From positions 1 to 64,000 of the forward strand of contig NZ_LN852696.1 in assembly GCF_001244545.1 (NCBI RefSeq): 64,000 nucleotides of DNA. The letters run 5' to 3'. Both the position numbers and the translations under genes were made by a program. The DNA comes from Candidatus Stoquefichus sp. SB1. Lineage in GTDB: Bacteria; Bacillota_I; Bacilli_A; Erysipelotrichales; Coprobacillaceae. Shown here in pieces: positions 40,599 to 51,952 of the stretch; the stretch's first letter is position 1, and every line of letters starts with the position of its first letter. The notes under the pieces are model-generated. The model had not been told where the DNA came from and did no database searches. It saw only the letters and a list, made by a program, of their open reading frames with translations.

Positions 40599-41101
40599 AA
40601 GAAATATGTACGCTTTGTAGTCAGCATTGTCATAAAAATCAATTACAATGTGCAAAAGGTGTTGCTTATTTTCAACAAAGTTCAGTTATCGCTCAAAATG
40701 ATTTAACAGGAAAACTCATGAAATGTGGACATATTTTAATGCATAAGACCGGTAAAAAAAGAGGACAAGAAAATATTTTAGAAATCTTATCACAACATGA
40801 TCAAATATCTCAAAAGCAACTGCAAGAAATGTTGGCTATTGAAGCAGGGTCATTAAGTGAAATTCTATCTAAATTGGAACAAAGAAATCTTATTCAACGT
40901 AGTAAAGATCAAAATGATAAACGAAAGTCTATTATTGCTTTAACACAAATGGGTTATGATAAAATAAAAAATAAGAAATCAAATGATGAGGACTTATTTG
41001 ATATGTTAACAATTCAGGAAAAACAACAATTAGATTTGATGTTAGATAAAATATTGGAAGAATGGCATAAAAGACATATGAATATGCATAAGAAAGCATG
41101 A
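40595..41101 (+). CDS. MarR-family regulator with N-terminal Cys motif
   Basis: 168 residues. The winged-helix core (about 60-130) contains SQKQLQEMLAIEAGSLSEILSKL and the wing DQNDKRKSIIALT. Unusually the first 20 residues read CTLCSQHCHKNQLQC, a CxxC-x3-C-x6-C cluster that could bind Zn2+ or an Fe-S centre, or act as a redox switch. It probably represses the MATE operon by binding TTAGGTACCTAA. Cys clusters ahead of the HTH are not standard in MarR proteins. Confidence 0.88.
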   Translation: MKEICTLCSQHCHKNQLQCAKGVAYFQQSSVIAQNDLTGKLMKCGHILMHKTGKKRGQENILEILSQHDQISQKQLQEMLAIEAGSLSEILSKLEQRNLIQRSKDQNDKRKSIIALTQMGYDKIKNKKSNDEDLFDMLTIQEKQQLDLMLDKILEEWHKRHMNMHKKA

Positions 41102-41103
41102 TG

Positions 41104-41126
41104 AAGGACGATAATTGTCCTTTTTT
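41104..41126 (+). terminator. Terminator of the MATE/MarR operon
   Basis: AAGGAC and GTCCTT with a 7-nt loop, then TTTTTT. Confidence 0.88.
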
Positions 41127-41246
41127 AATTTAAGCTTAAAAATAATATTTTGAGTATAATTTATTTCTTTTTTTCACAAAAAAAGGGAAGATTTTTTATC
41201 ATAATACATGAATATGTTATAATATTGTAATCCTTATGTAATCCTG

Positions 41247-41260
41247 TATTGTTTACAATA
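41247..41260. promoter_or_regulatory. Inverted repeat upstream of the histidine kinase
   Basis: TATTGT-TT-ACAATA lies 33 nt before the kinase ATG, close to the expected promoter. It shares its arms with repeats at 30795 and 60043. Confidence 0.4.
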
Positions 41261-41292
41261 TAAGAATACCTATAGAGAGGAGTTAGGCTAAA

Positions 41293-42573
41293 ATGATAAG
41301 ATATATAAATATTGCTTTAGAAGTTTTTAGTGGTTTAATTTCTCTATTAGTTGTTTTGAGTATTATTGCTGGTAATGATAAAAAAGATCGTCTTAATCAA
41401 AAATTTGTTTGTATGTTAATTTGTAATATTTTTGTTTTATTTAATGATTCTATTGCTTTGATTTTCAAAGGTCATATGGATTTAGGGAGTATTATTTTAG
41501 TTCGTATTGGAAATTTTTGTGCATTTGTTTTCAGTTATTTAATTCTCGCTACTTTTACAGATTACTTAATCTCATTTTTACAAACAAAAAAAGAGATATC
41601 AAGAATGCCTGCTAAGATAATGTGGGGACTTTCTATTATTGCTATTATTTTAGTATTTGTTTCACAATGGACAAATATTTATTATATTATTGATGAACAT
41701 AATGTTTATCATCGTCAAGGTTTATTTTGGTTATCTCAAAGCTGGGGAATTATTTGTTTACTTATTAATAGTATTGTTATTTTAAAAAATCATAAAGTTT
41801 TAAGTAAACGGGAGACAATTTCTTTGATGGGATATATTCTTTTACCTGTTGTAGCAATGTTTATTCAAATTTTTGTTTATGGAGTTGCATTATTGTATTT
41901 ATCAACTTCAATCTCATGTTTAGCTCTTTATTTGAATATGCAAATTGATCAAGCACAAAAAACAAAAGAGATTGAATTAGAATTAGAAAGACATAAGATT
42001 GAAATGATGATTAATCAAATTAAGCCACATTTCTTATATAATACATTAAGTACGATTCGATATCTTTGTGAAAGTAATCCTCAACAGGCTCAAATAGCTA
42101 TAACACAATTATCACAATTTTTAAGATTAAATATAGAATTTCTATCAAGTACAGATCAAATTCCTTTTGTCCAAGAGTTAGAACATATTAAAAATTATCT
42201 TAATATAGAATGTTTACGTTTTAAAGATAAATTAAATATTCAATATGATATTCAAACAACTGATTTTACATTACCACCATTAACAGTTCAGCCAATTGTA
42301 GAAAATGCAGTGCATCATGGTGTATTAAAAAATAAAGATGGTGGAACTATTTGGATTCAATCTCAGGAAACAGATAATGATTATCGAATACTTATTAAAG
42401 ATAATGGTGTAGGATTTCATTATCAGGAAATAGATTCTCAAAATGAAACTCATATAGGTATTTGTAATGTGTCTGAGCGTCTAAAACTTGTACGTCATGG
42501 GACAATTGAAATAGAAAGTTCTGATGGAGAAGGAACAACAGTAACACTTATCCTTCCAAAGGAGGAGAAATAA
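41293..42573 (+). CDS. LytS/YehU-type sensor histidine kinase
   Basis: 426 residues. Seven hydrophobic segments (about 1-215) with a large second half, then a His_kinase domain (about 225-310) whose phosphorylation site is IKPHFLYNTLSTIRYL (His near 243). The HATPase_c domain (about 320-425) has ENAVHHG and DNGVGFHY. It probably senses an extracellular signal through its membrane domain. It forms an operon with a SARP-type regulator and a GGDEF protein. Confidence 0.92.
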   Translation: MIRYINIALEVFSGLISLLVVLSIIAGNDKKDRLNQKFVCMLICNIFVLFNDSIALIFKGHMDLGSIILVRIGNFCAFVFSYLILATFTDYLISFLQTKKEISRMPAKIMWGLSIIAIILVFVSQWTNIYYIIDEHNVYHRQGLFWLSQSWGIICLLINSIVILKNHKVLSKRETISLMGYILLPVVAMFIQIFVYGVALLYLSTSISCLALYLNMQIDQAQKTKEIELELERHKIEMMINQIKPHFLYNTLSTIRYLCESNPQQAQIAITQLSQFLRLNIEFLSSTDQIPFVQELEHIKNYLNIECLRFKDKLNIQYDIQTTDFTLPPLTVQPIVENAVHHGVLKNKDGGTIWIQSQETDNDYRILIKDNGVGFHYQEIDSQNETHIGICNVSERLKLVRHGTIEIESSDGEGTTVTLILPKEEK

Positions 42574-42574
42574 C

Positions 42575-43420
42575 TTGAAAATATTAATTATAGATGATGA
42601 GGAAATGGCTTTAAAGGATTTAATGAGTATTCTTCAACAAGTTATTCCTTATTCTGAAATTTATCCTTGTCACTCTTATCAAGAAGCCCTAACTATTATA
42701 AAGACAACCTCTATTGATATTGCTTTTCTAGATATTGAAATTGGAGAAAAAAATGGAATTGTACTTGCTAAAGAAATGAAAGATTTACAAACAGATATTC
42801 ATATTATTTTTGTTACTGCTTATGCAAAATATGCTATGGATGCATTTGCTGTACATGCTAATGGCTATTTATTAAAACCCGTTCAAAAAGAAGATATTCA
42901 AAGAGAATTAACTTTTGCTTATCAGGTTATCGCTCATACACGAATTAGAGTTCAAACATTTGGTGGATTTGAAATCTTTGTAGATGGTAAACCATTAATA
43001 TTTAAGCGTTCTAAAGCAAAGGAACTACTAGCTTATTTGGTAGATCGGCGTGGAATAGGTGTCACAACACGTCAAGCTTGTAGTATTTTATGGGAAGATG
43101 AACCATATGATGTTAAACTTAAAAATTATTATCAAGTCATCCTTATGGAACTAAGGAATACTTTAAAAAAAGCAGGGATTGAGGATATCATAAGAAGGCA
43201 TCGTAATTTCATTGCTATTGATCCTAATAAGATTGACTGTGATTATTATCGCTTTATTGAAGGGGATGCATGGGCAATTAATACTTATCGACGTGACTAT
43301 ATGATCTGTTATAGTTGGGCGGAGTTTAGTATGGGTGTTTTAGATGAACAAATAGATAATATGAATGATCAAAAAAATGATGGGGAGGAGGGTGTATGTT
43401 TAAAAAAGATAATCCTTTAA
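42575..43420 (+). CDS. Response regulator with SARP-like output domain
   Basis: 281 residues. TTG start at 42575, 7 nt after GGAGGAG that lies within the kinase gene. REC domain (about 1-120): IIDDEEMA, phospho-Asp in AFLDIEIGEKNG (about 53), KP near 105. The output (about 125-245) is a winged helix of the SARP/BTAD kind (FGGFEIFVDGKPL and LAYLVDRRGIGVTTRQAC) rather than the LytTR domain usual with LytS kinases. It ends 25 nt into the GGDEF gene. Targets unknown. Confidence 0.9.
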   Translation: MKILIIDDEEMALKDLMSILQQVIPYSEIYPCHSYQEALTIIKTTSIDIAFLDIEIGEKNGIVLAKEMKDLQTDIHIIFVTAYAKYAMDAFAVHANGYLLKPVQKEDIQRELTFAYQVIAHTRIRVQTFGGFEIFVDGKPLIFKRSKAKELLAYLVDRRGIGVTTRQACSILWEDEPYDVKLKNYYQVILMELRNTLKKAGIEDIIRRHRNFIAIDPNKIDCDYYRFIEGDAWAINTYRRDYMICYSWAEFSMGVLDEQIDNMNDQKNDGEEGVCLKKIIL

Positions 43421-45282
43421 TAAGAATTAATTTGTTAATATGTATTATTATTGTTGCAGGTTTTTCATTAATCGCATTTTTGAATTATCACAGTGATTAT
43501 TATGCTTCTTTAGAGAGTATTGAAAGGGTATCATCCCTTGCTTCTCAAAGCATATATTATCAATTAGAATCAGTTCTATCTAAACCTCTTCATGCCTCTT
43601 TAATGATATCAAATGACAATGTATTAAAAAATGACTTGAGTCAGGAATTAAAGAATCAAGAATTTACTGGTATAGTGACTCAATATCTACAAAAATGTCA
43701 AAATCAATATCAATGTGATTCAGTTTTTCTTGTTTCAACACAAACAGATAGATATTATTGTTTTGATGGTAAAAATCGAATTTTAAATAGTCAAGATATT
43801 TGGTATTACTCGTTCTTAGAATCTGATCAAGATTATACTTTTCATATGAATGATGAAGAATCATCAAAAAATAATATAGCTTTATTTATTGATTATAAAG
43901 TCAAAGATACAAGAGGTAATGTTATTGGTATTATTGGTGTAGGAATTCATTTAGATTCGATACAGAGTATCTTAAAAACTTATGAAGATGATTTCAAAGT
44001 TAAGGCATATTTTATTAATGAGCATGGAAATATTGAAATTTCAACAAAATATTTGGGATATCAAAATAAAAATTTCTTTCAATTAATGAATTTAGAATCA
44101 TTAGAAGAAAAAGTATTGAATAGTTGTGATGAAAAACAAGTGGGTAAATATTGGATTCATTCAAATCATTTAGGGCAACAAGATGATTTTATAGAGAGTC
44201 GTTTTATTAATGACTTATCATGGCATTTCATTATTGAAAAAAGTAACCAAGAAGCATTACAATTATTAAATAAACAATTATATACTACAATAGCAGTGAT
44301 AGCGAGCATTTTAATTTTAATATTATTTGTTGTTACTTATGTTATTAAGGGATTTAATAAACTTATTGAAGAACGAAATATTGCCTTTAGAAAAGCAACT
44401 GAAAAATTATATGATAATATCTATGAATTAAATATTACCAAGAATTGCTCTGCTAATGTAAGTACACAAAGATATTTTGAGAGTTTAGGTGCTCCACCAA
44501 GTCTTCCTTATAATGAGGGACTTAAAGTTATTGCTCAAAAACAGATTAAAGATGAGTATAGAGAAGGCTATATTCAAACCTTTTGTACTGAAAATGTTTT
44601 AAAGCAATATGAATTAGGAAATACCGATTTAAGATATGATTTCTTAATAACAGAAGATGGAACACATTATTATTGGATGCGTATAGATGCACGTGTTTAT
44701 TATAATAAGGAAGATAATTGTATTCATATGTTTACATATCGTAAAAATATTGATAAAGAAAAACGTCAAGAGATAGCTATGATGAAAGAAGCGAGAATTG
44801 ATAATTTAACCCAATTATATAATCGAGCTTCAATCCAGACAATTATTGAAAAAAGATTATTAACAGATCCTCATCATCTTCATGCATTCTTTATCTTAGA
44901 TATAGATCATTTTAAAAAAGCAAATGATTTATATGGTCATGCATTTGGAGACTATGTTTTGATGCAATTTGCGAAAACATTAAAAGATAATTTTAGAAGT
45001 GAAGATATTGTAGGTCGTTTGGGTGGAGATGAATTTATTGTCTTTTTACCTATACCAAGTATTGAATTCGTATATAAAAAAGTGAAGAGTCTACAAAAAG
45101 CATTAAATCAAGAAATTAATTTTGATGGAAGTCAGATGGAAATATCAGCAAGTATTGGAGTATGTATTGCTCCACAAGATGGTGTTGATTTTGTGACATT
45201 ATACAAAAAAGCAGATCAAGCATTATATATTTCTAAGGAAAGTGGTAGAAATACTTTTACAATTTATAATGAGAAGTCATAA
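43396..45282 (+). CDS. CACHE-PAS-GGDEF diguanylate cyclase
   Basis: 628 residues. An extracytoplasmic dCACHE-like sensor (about 35-290) is framed by two membrane helices (about 9-31 and 296-318). A PAS-like domain (about 330-455) precedes GGDEF (about 465-625) with an intact active site (GRLGGDEFIVF). It makes c-di-GMP in response to an external ligand (inference from domain order). Translation is coupled to the SARP regulator through a 25-nt overlap, with GGGGAGGAGG ahead of its ATG. Confidence 0.93.
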   Translation: MFKKDNPLIRINLLICIIIVAGFSLIAFLNYHSDYYASLESIERVSSLASQSIYYQLESVLSKPLHASLMISNDNVLKNDLSQELKNQEFTGIVTQYLQKCQNQYQCDSVFLVSTQTDRYYCFDGKNRILNSQDIWYYSFLESDQDYTFHMNDEESSKNNIALFIDYKVKDTRGNVIGIIGVGIHLDSIQSILKTYEDDFKVKAYFINEHGNIEISTKYLGYQNKNFFQLMNLESLEEKVLNSCDEKQVGKYWIHSNHLGQQDDFIESRFINDLSWHFIIEKSNQEALQLLNKQLYTTIAVIASILILILFVVTYVIKGFNKLIEERNIAFRKATEKLYDNIYELNITKNCSANVSTQRYFESLGAPPSLPYNEGLKVIAQKQIKDEYREGYIQTFCTENVLKQYELGNTDLRYDFLITEDGTHYYWMRIDARVYYNKEDNCIHMFTYRKNIDKEKRQEIAMMKEARIDNLTQLYNRASIQTIIEKRLLTDPHHLHAFFILDIDHFKKANDLYGHAFGDYVLMQFAKTLKDNFRSEDIVGRLGGDEFIVFLPIPSIEFVYKKVKSLQKALNQEINFDGSQMEISASIGVCIAPQDGVDFVTLYKKADQALYISKESGRNTFTIYNEKS

Positions 45283-45309
45283 GTCATAAAGGAATTTATG
45301 GCTTTTCTC
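45283..45309 (+). terminator. Terminator after the CACHE-GGDEF gene
   Basis: GTCATAAA pairs with TTTATGGC over a GGAA loop, then TTTTCTC. Overlaps the end region of the gene. Confidence 0.7.
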
Positions 45310-45361
45310 ATATACAAATAAAAATATAATGATTATAATGATTGATAAGGAGATGAGTTGT

Positions 45362-46021
45362 ATGCAAAAAATACTCATTATAGAAGATGATAATGATATT
45401 AATAATATGATTAAAGAATTTTTACAGGAGAATGGTTATCTTTGTTTTCAGGCATTTTCAGGAAGTGAAGGGAAATTGCTCATATCTATGAATCATTATG
45501 ATTTGGTTCTTTTGGATTTGATGTTACCAGGATTATCAGGTGAGGAGTTGATCAGTGAGCTGGTTAAGCAAACAAAGGTCATTGTTCTTTCTGCGAAAAG
45601 TGAAATAGAAACAAAAGTGAATTTACTTGAATTAGGTGCAAATGATTATATTTGTAAACCATTCGATATCGATGAACTCTTAGCAAGAGTCAAAGTCCAG
45701 TTGCGTCAGGATGTTAATAAACAAAGACAACTGATCTATAAAGATTGGCATATTGATTTAGATTTGATGACTCTTGAAGTTAATGGGAAAATCATAGAAT
45801 TAACAGCCCGTGAATTTAAAATTATTGAGTTACTTATGCACTATCCTCAAAAAGTATTTACCAAAGAAAATATTTATGAATATGTTTGGGAAGATGATTA
45901 TATAGTTGGTGATAAAACAATCAATGTCCATATCAGTAATATTCGTACAAAACTCAAAACTACAGGAACAGATCATTATATTCAAACTGTATGGGGGATG
46001 GGGTTTAAACTTATAGAATAA
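45362..46021 (+). CDS. OmpR-family response regulator
   Basis: 219 residues from MQKILIIEDDND; the ribosome site AAGGAGATGAG makes this start better than longer readings. REC domain (1-115) with phospho-Asp in LVLLDLMLPG (about 49) and a C-terminal winged-helix Trans_reg_C (about 125-215) with GDKTINVHISNIRTKLKTTG. It heads an operon of regulator, ABC exporter and kinase, the BceRS/bacitracin-type arrangement. It likely binds the tandem repeat at 46029-46050. Confidence 0.94.
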   Translation: MQKILIIEDDNDINNMIKEFLQENGYLCFQAFSGSEGKLLISMNHYDLVLLDLMLPGLSGEELISELVKQTKVIVLSAKSEIETKVNLLELGANDYICKPFDIDELLARVKVQLRQDVNKQRQLIYKDWHIDLDLMTLEVNGKIIELTAREFKIIELLMHYPQKVFTKENIYEYVWEDDYIVGDKTINVHISNIRTKLKTTGTDHYIQTVWGMGFKLIE

Positions 46022-46028
46022 AACTTTA

Positions 46029-46050
46029 ACCTTTCTTAAACATTTCTTTA
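46029..46050 (+). promoter_or_regulatory. Tandem 11-bp direct repeat upstream of the ABC genes
   Basis: ACCTTTCTTAA and ACATTTCTTTA are adjacent copies with a period of 11 nt, typical for OmpR-family dimers. A TTGAAA/TATAGT promoter with short spacing lies at about 46057-46083. Confidence 0.6.
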
Positions 46051-46105
46051 CGTTTATTGAAACATTATCCTTTATTCTATAGTTAGAAAAGAAAGGGGTG
46101 TTGAT

Positions 46106-47026
46106 ATGAACACACAATATGTTGTGGAAACACATCAATTATGTAAACAATATGGTCAACAGTATGCTGTTCATCATATTGATATGCATATTCAAAAAGG
46201 AGACATTTATGGTTTTATAGGAAGAAATGGAGCAGGGAAATCAACAACATTAAAGATGATTGCAGGTCTTATTCATCCAACAATGGGTGAAATCAAACTC
46301 TTTGGAGGTCCAGCTCATGATCAAATGGCTCATCAGAGAATAGGAATTTTGATTGAAGAAGCAGGATTATATCCGCATATGAGTGCTTATGATAACCTTG
46401 AATTACAGGCTTTGTCATTAGGAATTATTGATAAAAATGTTATTCATGATGTTTTAAAGTTAATGAATTTAGAAAATGTAGGAACCAAGAAAGTTAAAAA
46501 CTTTTCAATGGGTATGAAGCAAAGATTAGGTATTGCAATGGCAATGTTAGGAAATCCTGATTTTTTGATTTTAGATGAACCGATTAATGGATTAGATCCA
46601 GAAGGTATTAGAGAAATGCGAGAAACGCTTATATCATTGAATAAAGAAAAAGGGATGACAATGATTATCAGTTCACATATTTTAGGTGAATTAAACAAAC
46701 TTGCAACAACTTTCGGAATTATTAAAGAAGGTGTACTGATTCAAGAAATCACAAAAGAAGAGCTAGATGATAAATGTAAAGAGTATTTACTTATAGAAGT
46801 TGATAATATTGAAAAAGCTTGTTTTCTTTTAGAAGAAATGCCTGAAAAAATAGAATATGATGTTTATGATCAAAAATGTCTTCATATTTATCAATATACA
46901 GATTCAGCTAAACTTATATCTGAGTTCATTAAACATGGTATTGCAGTATATTCATCTTCATTTCATAGCCAGGATTTAGAAGAATATTTTCTTAGCCTAA
47001 TGGAAGGAGGAACATCACATGTTTAA
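46106..47026 (+). CDS. ABC transporter ATP-binding protein (BcrA-type)
   Basis: 306 residues. Walker A GRNGAGKSTTLK (about 39), Q-loop, signature FSMGMKQR (about 134), Walker B FLILDEPINGLDP (about 153) and switch His SSHILGEL. The C-terminal 80 residues are typical for the BcrA/lantibiotic-immunity group. It overlaps the permease gene by 8 nt and powers export or membrane flippase activity, probably removal of a lipid-targeting antibiotic (family inference). Confidence 0.95.
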   Translation: MNTQYVVETHQLCKQYGQQYAVHHIDMHIQKGDIYGFIGRNGAGKSTTLKMIAGLIHPTMGEIKLFGGPAHDQMAHQRIGILIEEAGLYPHMSAYDNLELQALSLGIIDKNVIHDVLKLMNLENVGTKKVKNFSMGMKQRLGIAMAMLGNPDFLILDEPINGLDPEGIREMRETLISLNKEKGMTMIISSHILGELNKLATTFGIIKEGVLIQEITKEELDDKCKEYLLIEVDNIEKACFLLEEMPEKIEYDVYDQKCLHIYQYTDSAKLISEFIKHGIAVYSSSFHSQDLEEYFLSLMEGGTSHV

Positions 47027-47825
47027 TCTTCTTCGTATGGATTTAAAAAGATTACAAAAATCAAGATCATCATATGTTATTTTGATTTTATCTATGTTGG
47101 TATCATTGATATTCTTTATGGCACTTTATATTGCATTGAATCCTGATTTACAGGCATGGATGAAAACTCATGGATTTATTTTTCAAGTGAGTGGGATGGA
47201 TTCAACTCAACCTGCTATTTCTTTTATTGAATTATTTCATTTAACATATACTCAAAATTTCTTAGCCATTTTTATTGGAATTGCCGTTGTTCTTTTCAAT
47301 TGTCATGAACATGAATGTGGTTTTTCAAAGAATGTTTTAAGCATTCATGTGAATAGATTTCATTATATTTTAAGTAAAAGTATAGCATTGAGTTTATATG
47401 TATTGGTGATGATGAGTATATGCTTTTTAGAGGCTATTATTCTTAATTTGTGTGTGTCAGCATTCTTTATATTTCCATCTGTTCAAGATATGTTGCTTTA
47501 TGTTGGGTTATTATGCCTCATAGCAATTGCATTTGTTTGTATGTATACTGCATTAACAATTTGGCTTAAAAGCAAATCAGGATGTATTGGAACAGTGATT
47601 GTTTATGCAACTGGCATTTGGATGTCAATTGTTAATCCACTATTAGGAATACTTGGCTGGCAGAAGATTCTTGACTATACATTGATGAGCCGTTTAGGTA
47701 TGTTAAGTCGTTATGTTCAATCAATAGATATGAATCAGATATTCATGATGATTTTCAATGTTGTTTGTTTTATCCTAATTTATACATTCTTAAGTACACT
47801 AAGATCTTATAAAAAAGATATTTAA
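47019..47825 (+). CDS. ABC transporter permease
   Basis: 268 residues with six hydrophobic segments: about 20-40, 85-105, 115-140, 150-180, 188-208 and 240-262. An N-terminal basic end (MDLKRLQKSRSS) is typical of ABC-2 permeases. It is the only membrane subunit in the operon. The intimate coupling with the BcrA-type ATPase indicates a two-component self-protection exporter. No large extracellular sensor loop as in BceB is present, so the kinase may sense directly. Confidence 0.88.
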   Translation: MFNLLRMDLKRLQKSRSSYVILILSMLVSLIFFMALYIALNPDLQAWMKTHGFIFQVSGMDSTQPAISFIELFHLTYTQNFLAIFIGIAVVLFNCHEHECGFSKNVLSIHVNRFHYILSKSIALSLYVLVMMSICFLEAIILNLCVSAFFIFPSVQDMLLYVGLLCLIAIAFVCMYTALTIWLKSKSGCIGTVIVYATGIWMSIVNPLLGILGWQKILDYTLMSRLGMLSRYVQSIDMNQIFMMIFNVVCFILIYTFLSTLRSYKKDI

Positions 47826-47839
47826 AGGAGGAAAAGTCT

Positions 47840-48715
47840 ATGGTATACCTGTTGATTTTATTGATAATTATCATTGTTTTATTGGGAGGATATTTAATAC
47901 GCAGTCATTATGAAATCAATCATCTCATTCAACAATTAGATACTATCGCAACAGGTAGCCATATTCATTTCACTTCTCAGATTCATACTCAGGAATTTCA
48001 TGAAGTCTATTTACGATTAAATAAGTTATTAGCGATTTATCAGCAACGAGAATATAAAACCGAACAAGCAGAACAACAACTTAAAATGACTATTCAAAAT
48101 ATGGCACATGATTTAAGAACCCCATTAACAAGTTCAATGGGATATATGCAAATGATGAAGAAAAGTCAGGATATAGAAAAAAATCAAAGATATCTTGAGA
48201 TTTCTTTAGCAAAGATGGAAGAACTCAAGAATATGCTAGAAGAACTTTTCTTATATACGAAATTGACATCAGAACATTATGAATTAGAAAGTGAACCATT
48301 GTCAATCTATCCACTTTTAATGAATAGTCTTTTTCACTATTATGAATTTTTTGAAAGTCACCATACTGAACCACAAATCATATTTGAAGATCAAAATATT
48401 CAATTCTTTGTCAACCAAGAAGCAATAGAACGTGTCTTCCAAAATATTATTAATAACGCATTGATACATGGTGAAGGTGATTTTAAAGTCTATCAAAAAG
48501 GTCATGCTCTATGTTTTTATAATACTATGAAAAAAGATCATATTCCTGACATTGGACATATCTTTGAAAGATTCTATAAAGCTGATGTTGCAAGACATAA
48601 GACATCTTCGGGTTTAGGATTAGCTATTGTTAAAGAGTTTGTTGAAAAAATGGGTGGAACAGTACAAGCAAGAATTGAAGAGAATCAGTTTGTGATTGAA
48701 TTGAATTTAAATTAA
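47840..48715 (+). CDS. Sensor histidine kinase of the ABC operon
   Basis: 291 residues. Only one membrane helix is visible (about 3-21, MVYLLILLIIIIVLLGGYL), followed by a HAMP-like linker, HisKA (about 85-150) with phospho-His in MAHDLRTPLTSS (about 91) and HATPase_c (about 185-290) with NNALIHGEG and SSGLGLAIV. It is the partner of the regulator at 45362. Lacking extracellular domain, it probably reads transporter activity (inference). Confidence 0.93.
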   Translation: MVYLLILLIIIIVLLGGYLIRSHYEINHLIQQLDTIATGSHIHFTSQIHTQEFHEVYLRLNKLLAIYQQREYKTEQAEQQLKMTIQNMAHDLRTPLTSSMGYMQMMKKSQDIEKNQRYLEISLAKMEELKNMLEELFLYTKLTSEHYELESEPLSIYPLLMNSLFHYYEFFESHHTEPQIIFEDQNIQFFVNQEAIERVFQNIINNALIHGEGDFKVYQKGHALCFYNTMKKDHIPDIGHIFERFYKADVARHKTSSGLGLAIVKEFVEKMGGTVQARIEENQFVIELNLN

Positions 48716-48741
48716 AAAAGAGTTCTTGATGGAGAACTCTT

Positions 48742-48743
<2 letters not shown>
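48716..48743. terminator. Bidirectional terminator after the ABC operon
   Basis: AAAAGAGTTCT pairs with AGAACTCTTTT over a 6-nt loop. The minus-strand YczE gene ends inside it. Confidence 0.9.
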
Positions 48744-50768
<2,025 letters not shown>

Positions 50769-50833
50769 TCATTCCTCCTTGATGACTTTATTATAAATAA
50801 AGAGTCTTTACCTTTCTATATTTCAAACGTCAC

Positions 50834-50850
50834 TTTAAACGCTGTTTAAA
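50834..50850. promoter_or_regulatory. Inverted repeat between GH1 locus 3 and rpiR
   Basis: TTTAAAC-GCT-GTTTAAA (7-bp arms) lies midway between the divergent genes and could be the operator of the RpiR protein. An AAACG copy also lies at 50825. Confidence 0.6.
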
Positions 50851-50912
50851 TAAATTCAATATTTTATTTATTATTTATTAAATAAGATTTATAATAAACA
50901 AGAGGTGATGAC

Positions 50913-51788
50913 ATGCTTATTACACAAAAAATGGAACTTATGAAATTAAGTTCCAATGAAGAATTAATCTATCAGTTCATTCTCAACCATCCTGAACAAT
51001 TAGAAAGATTAACAATTAAACAAATAGCATCACAAATTTATGTTTCACCTGCTTTATTTATTGTCTTTGCAAAAAAATTAGGATATTCAGGGTGGAATGA
51101 ATTTAAACAGGATTTTATAGAAGAAAGAAAATATTTAGATAGTCATTTCCAACAAGTGAATCCTAATAAACCATTTTCTTCTCAAGATAATATTATGAAT
51201 ATTGCCTATAAAATTGCGACTTTACAAAATGAGACTATTCAAGATACTCTTCAACTCATTCATCATGATAATCTTCAAAAAGCCACTCAATTATTAAAAA
51301 AGAGTTCACATATTTATCTTTTTGGAAGTAATATGTCTTATATAGCATCACAGGAATTTTTTTATTCTATGAAACGATTAGGTGCTCATATTGAATATAA
51401 TATCGATCCAATTGAACAAGTTTTTCAAGCTCAAATAATGCCACCACAAAGTGTAGCTATAGTCATTTCCTATACAGGTGAAACTGCACATGTTTTAAAA
51501 ATCTGTCAGGATTTGCATCGACAGAAAGTTCCTATTATTACAATTACTGGTTATGGTGAAAATACAGTTATGCAATATAGTGATGTAGCCTTATATATGA
51601 GTACAAGAGAAAATGTTCATACAAAAATAAGTACATTCTCTACAAGACAAAGTATTCATACGATTTTAGATATTCTTTATAGTTGTTATTTTGCATTTCA
51701 TTATCAAGAAAATTATGAAAAAGTTGTTGAAATAAATAACTCTGTTGAATATAGACGTTTTTCTTCTAATACAAAAATCAATCAATGA
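50913..51788 (+). CDS. RpiR/MurR-family regulator with SIS domain, locus 3
   Basis: 291 residues. HTH_6 (about 1-78) with IASQIYVSPALFIVFAKKLGYSGW and SIS domain (about 120-250) with YLFGSNMSY and VISYTGETAHVLK. It responds to a phosphosugar and probably controls the divergent GH1/YczE operon, and possibly the PTS operon downstream. A perfect hairpin terminator follows. Confidence 0.93.
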   Translation: MLITQKMELMKLSSNEELIYQFILNHPEQLERLTIKQIASQIYVSPALFIVFAKKLGYSGWNEFKQDFIEERKYLDSHFQQVNPNKPFSSQDNIMNIAYKIATLQNETIQDTLQLIHHDNLQKATQLLKKSSHIYLFGSNMSYIASQEFFYSMKRLGAHIEYNIDPIEQVFQAQIMPPQSVAIVISYTGETAHVLKICQDLHRQKVPIITITGYGENTVMQYSDVALYMSTRENVHTKISTFSTRQSIHTILDILYSCYFAFHYQENYEKVVEINNSVEYRRFSSNTKINQ

Positions 51789-51831
51789 TATAAGAAAAGT
51801 AATAATCACTTCATAAGATTAATTACACTGC

Positions 51832-51856
51832 GGACAAAATAAATTTTGTCCTTTTT
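51832..51856 (+). terminator. Terminator of the rpiR gene, locus 3
   Basis: GGACAAAAT-AA-ATTTTGTCC followed by TTTTT. Confidence 0.9.
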
Positions 51857-51883
51857 CTATTTATTCCATATTGGAATAAATAG
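51857..51883. promoter_or_regulatory. Perfect 12-bp inverted repeat, candidate operator
   Basis: CTATTTATTCCA and TGGAATAAATAG flank TAT. It lies 15 nt before the -35 box of the next operon, suggesting an activator or repressor site. Confidence 0.65.
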
Positions 51884-51897
51884 AGCCTGAATCGGAA

Positions 51898-51926
51898 TTG
51901 CTATGAAAACGCTTTTATTTTAAAAT
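51898..51926 (+). promoter_or_regulatory. Promoter with cre-like site of the ceramidase-like/PTS operon
   Basis: TTGCTA (51898-51903), 17 bp, TAAAAT (51921-51926). TGAAAACGCTTTTA (51904-51917) matches 13 of 14 cre positions and fills the spacer, so CcpA repression is likely. Confidence 0.75.
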
Positions 51927-51952
51927 GATAGTGTCAAAGGAGGGAGATAAAT

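Noticed and set aside
50834-50850. cre site between GH1 locus 3 and rpiR
   Set aside because: TTTAAACGCTGTTTAAA has the central ACGCT look but lacks the TG...CA ends of the CcpA consensus; an RpiR-type operator is more likely.
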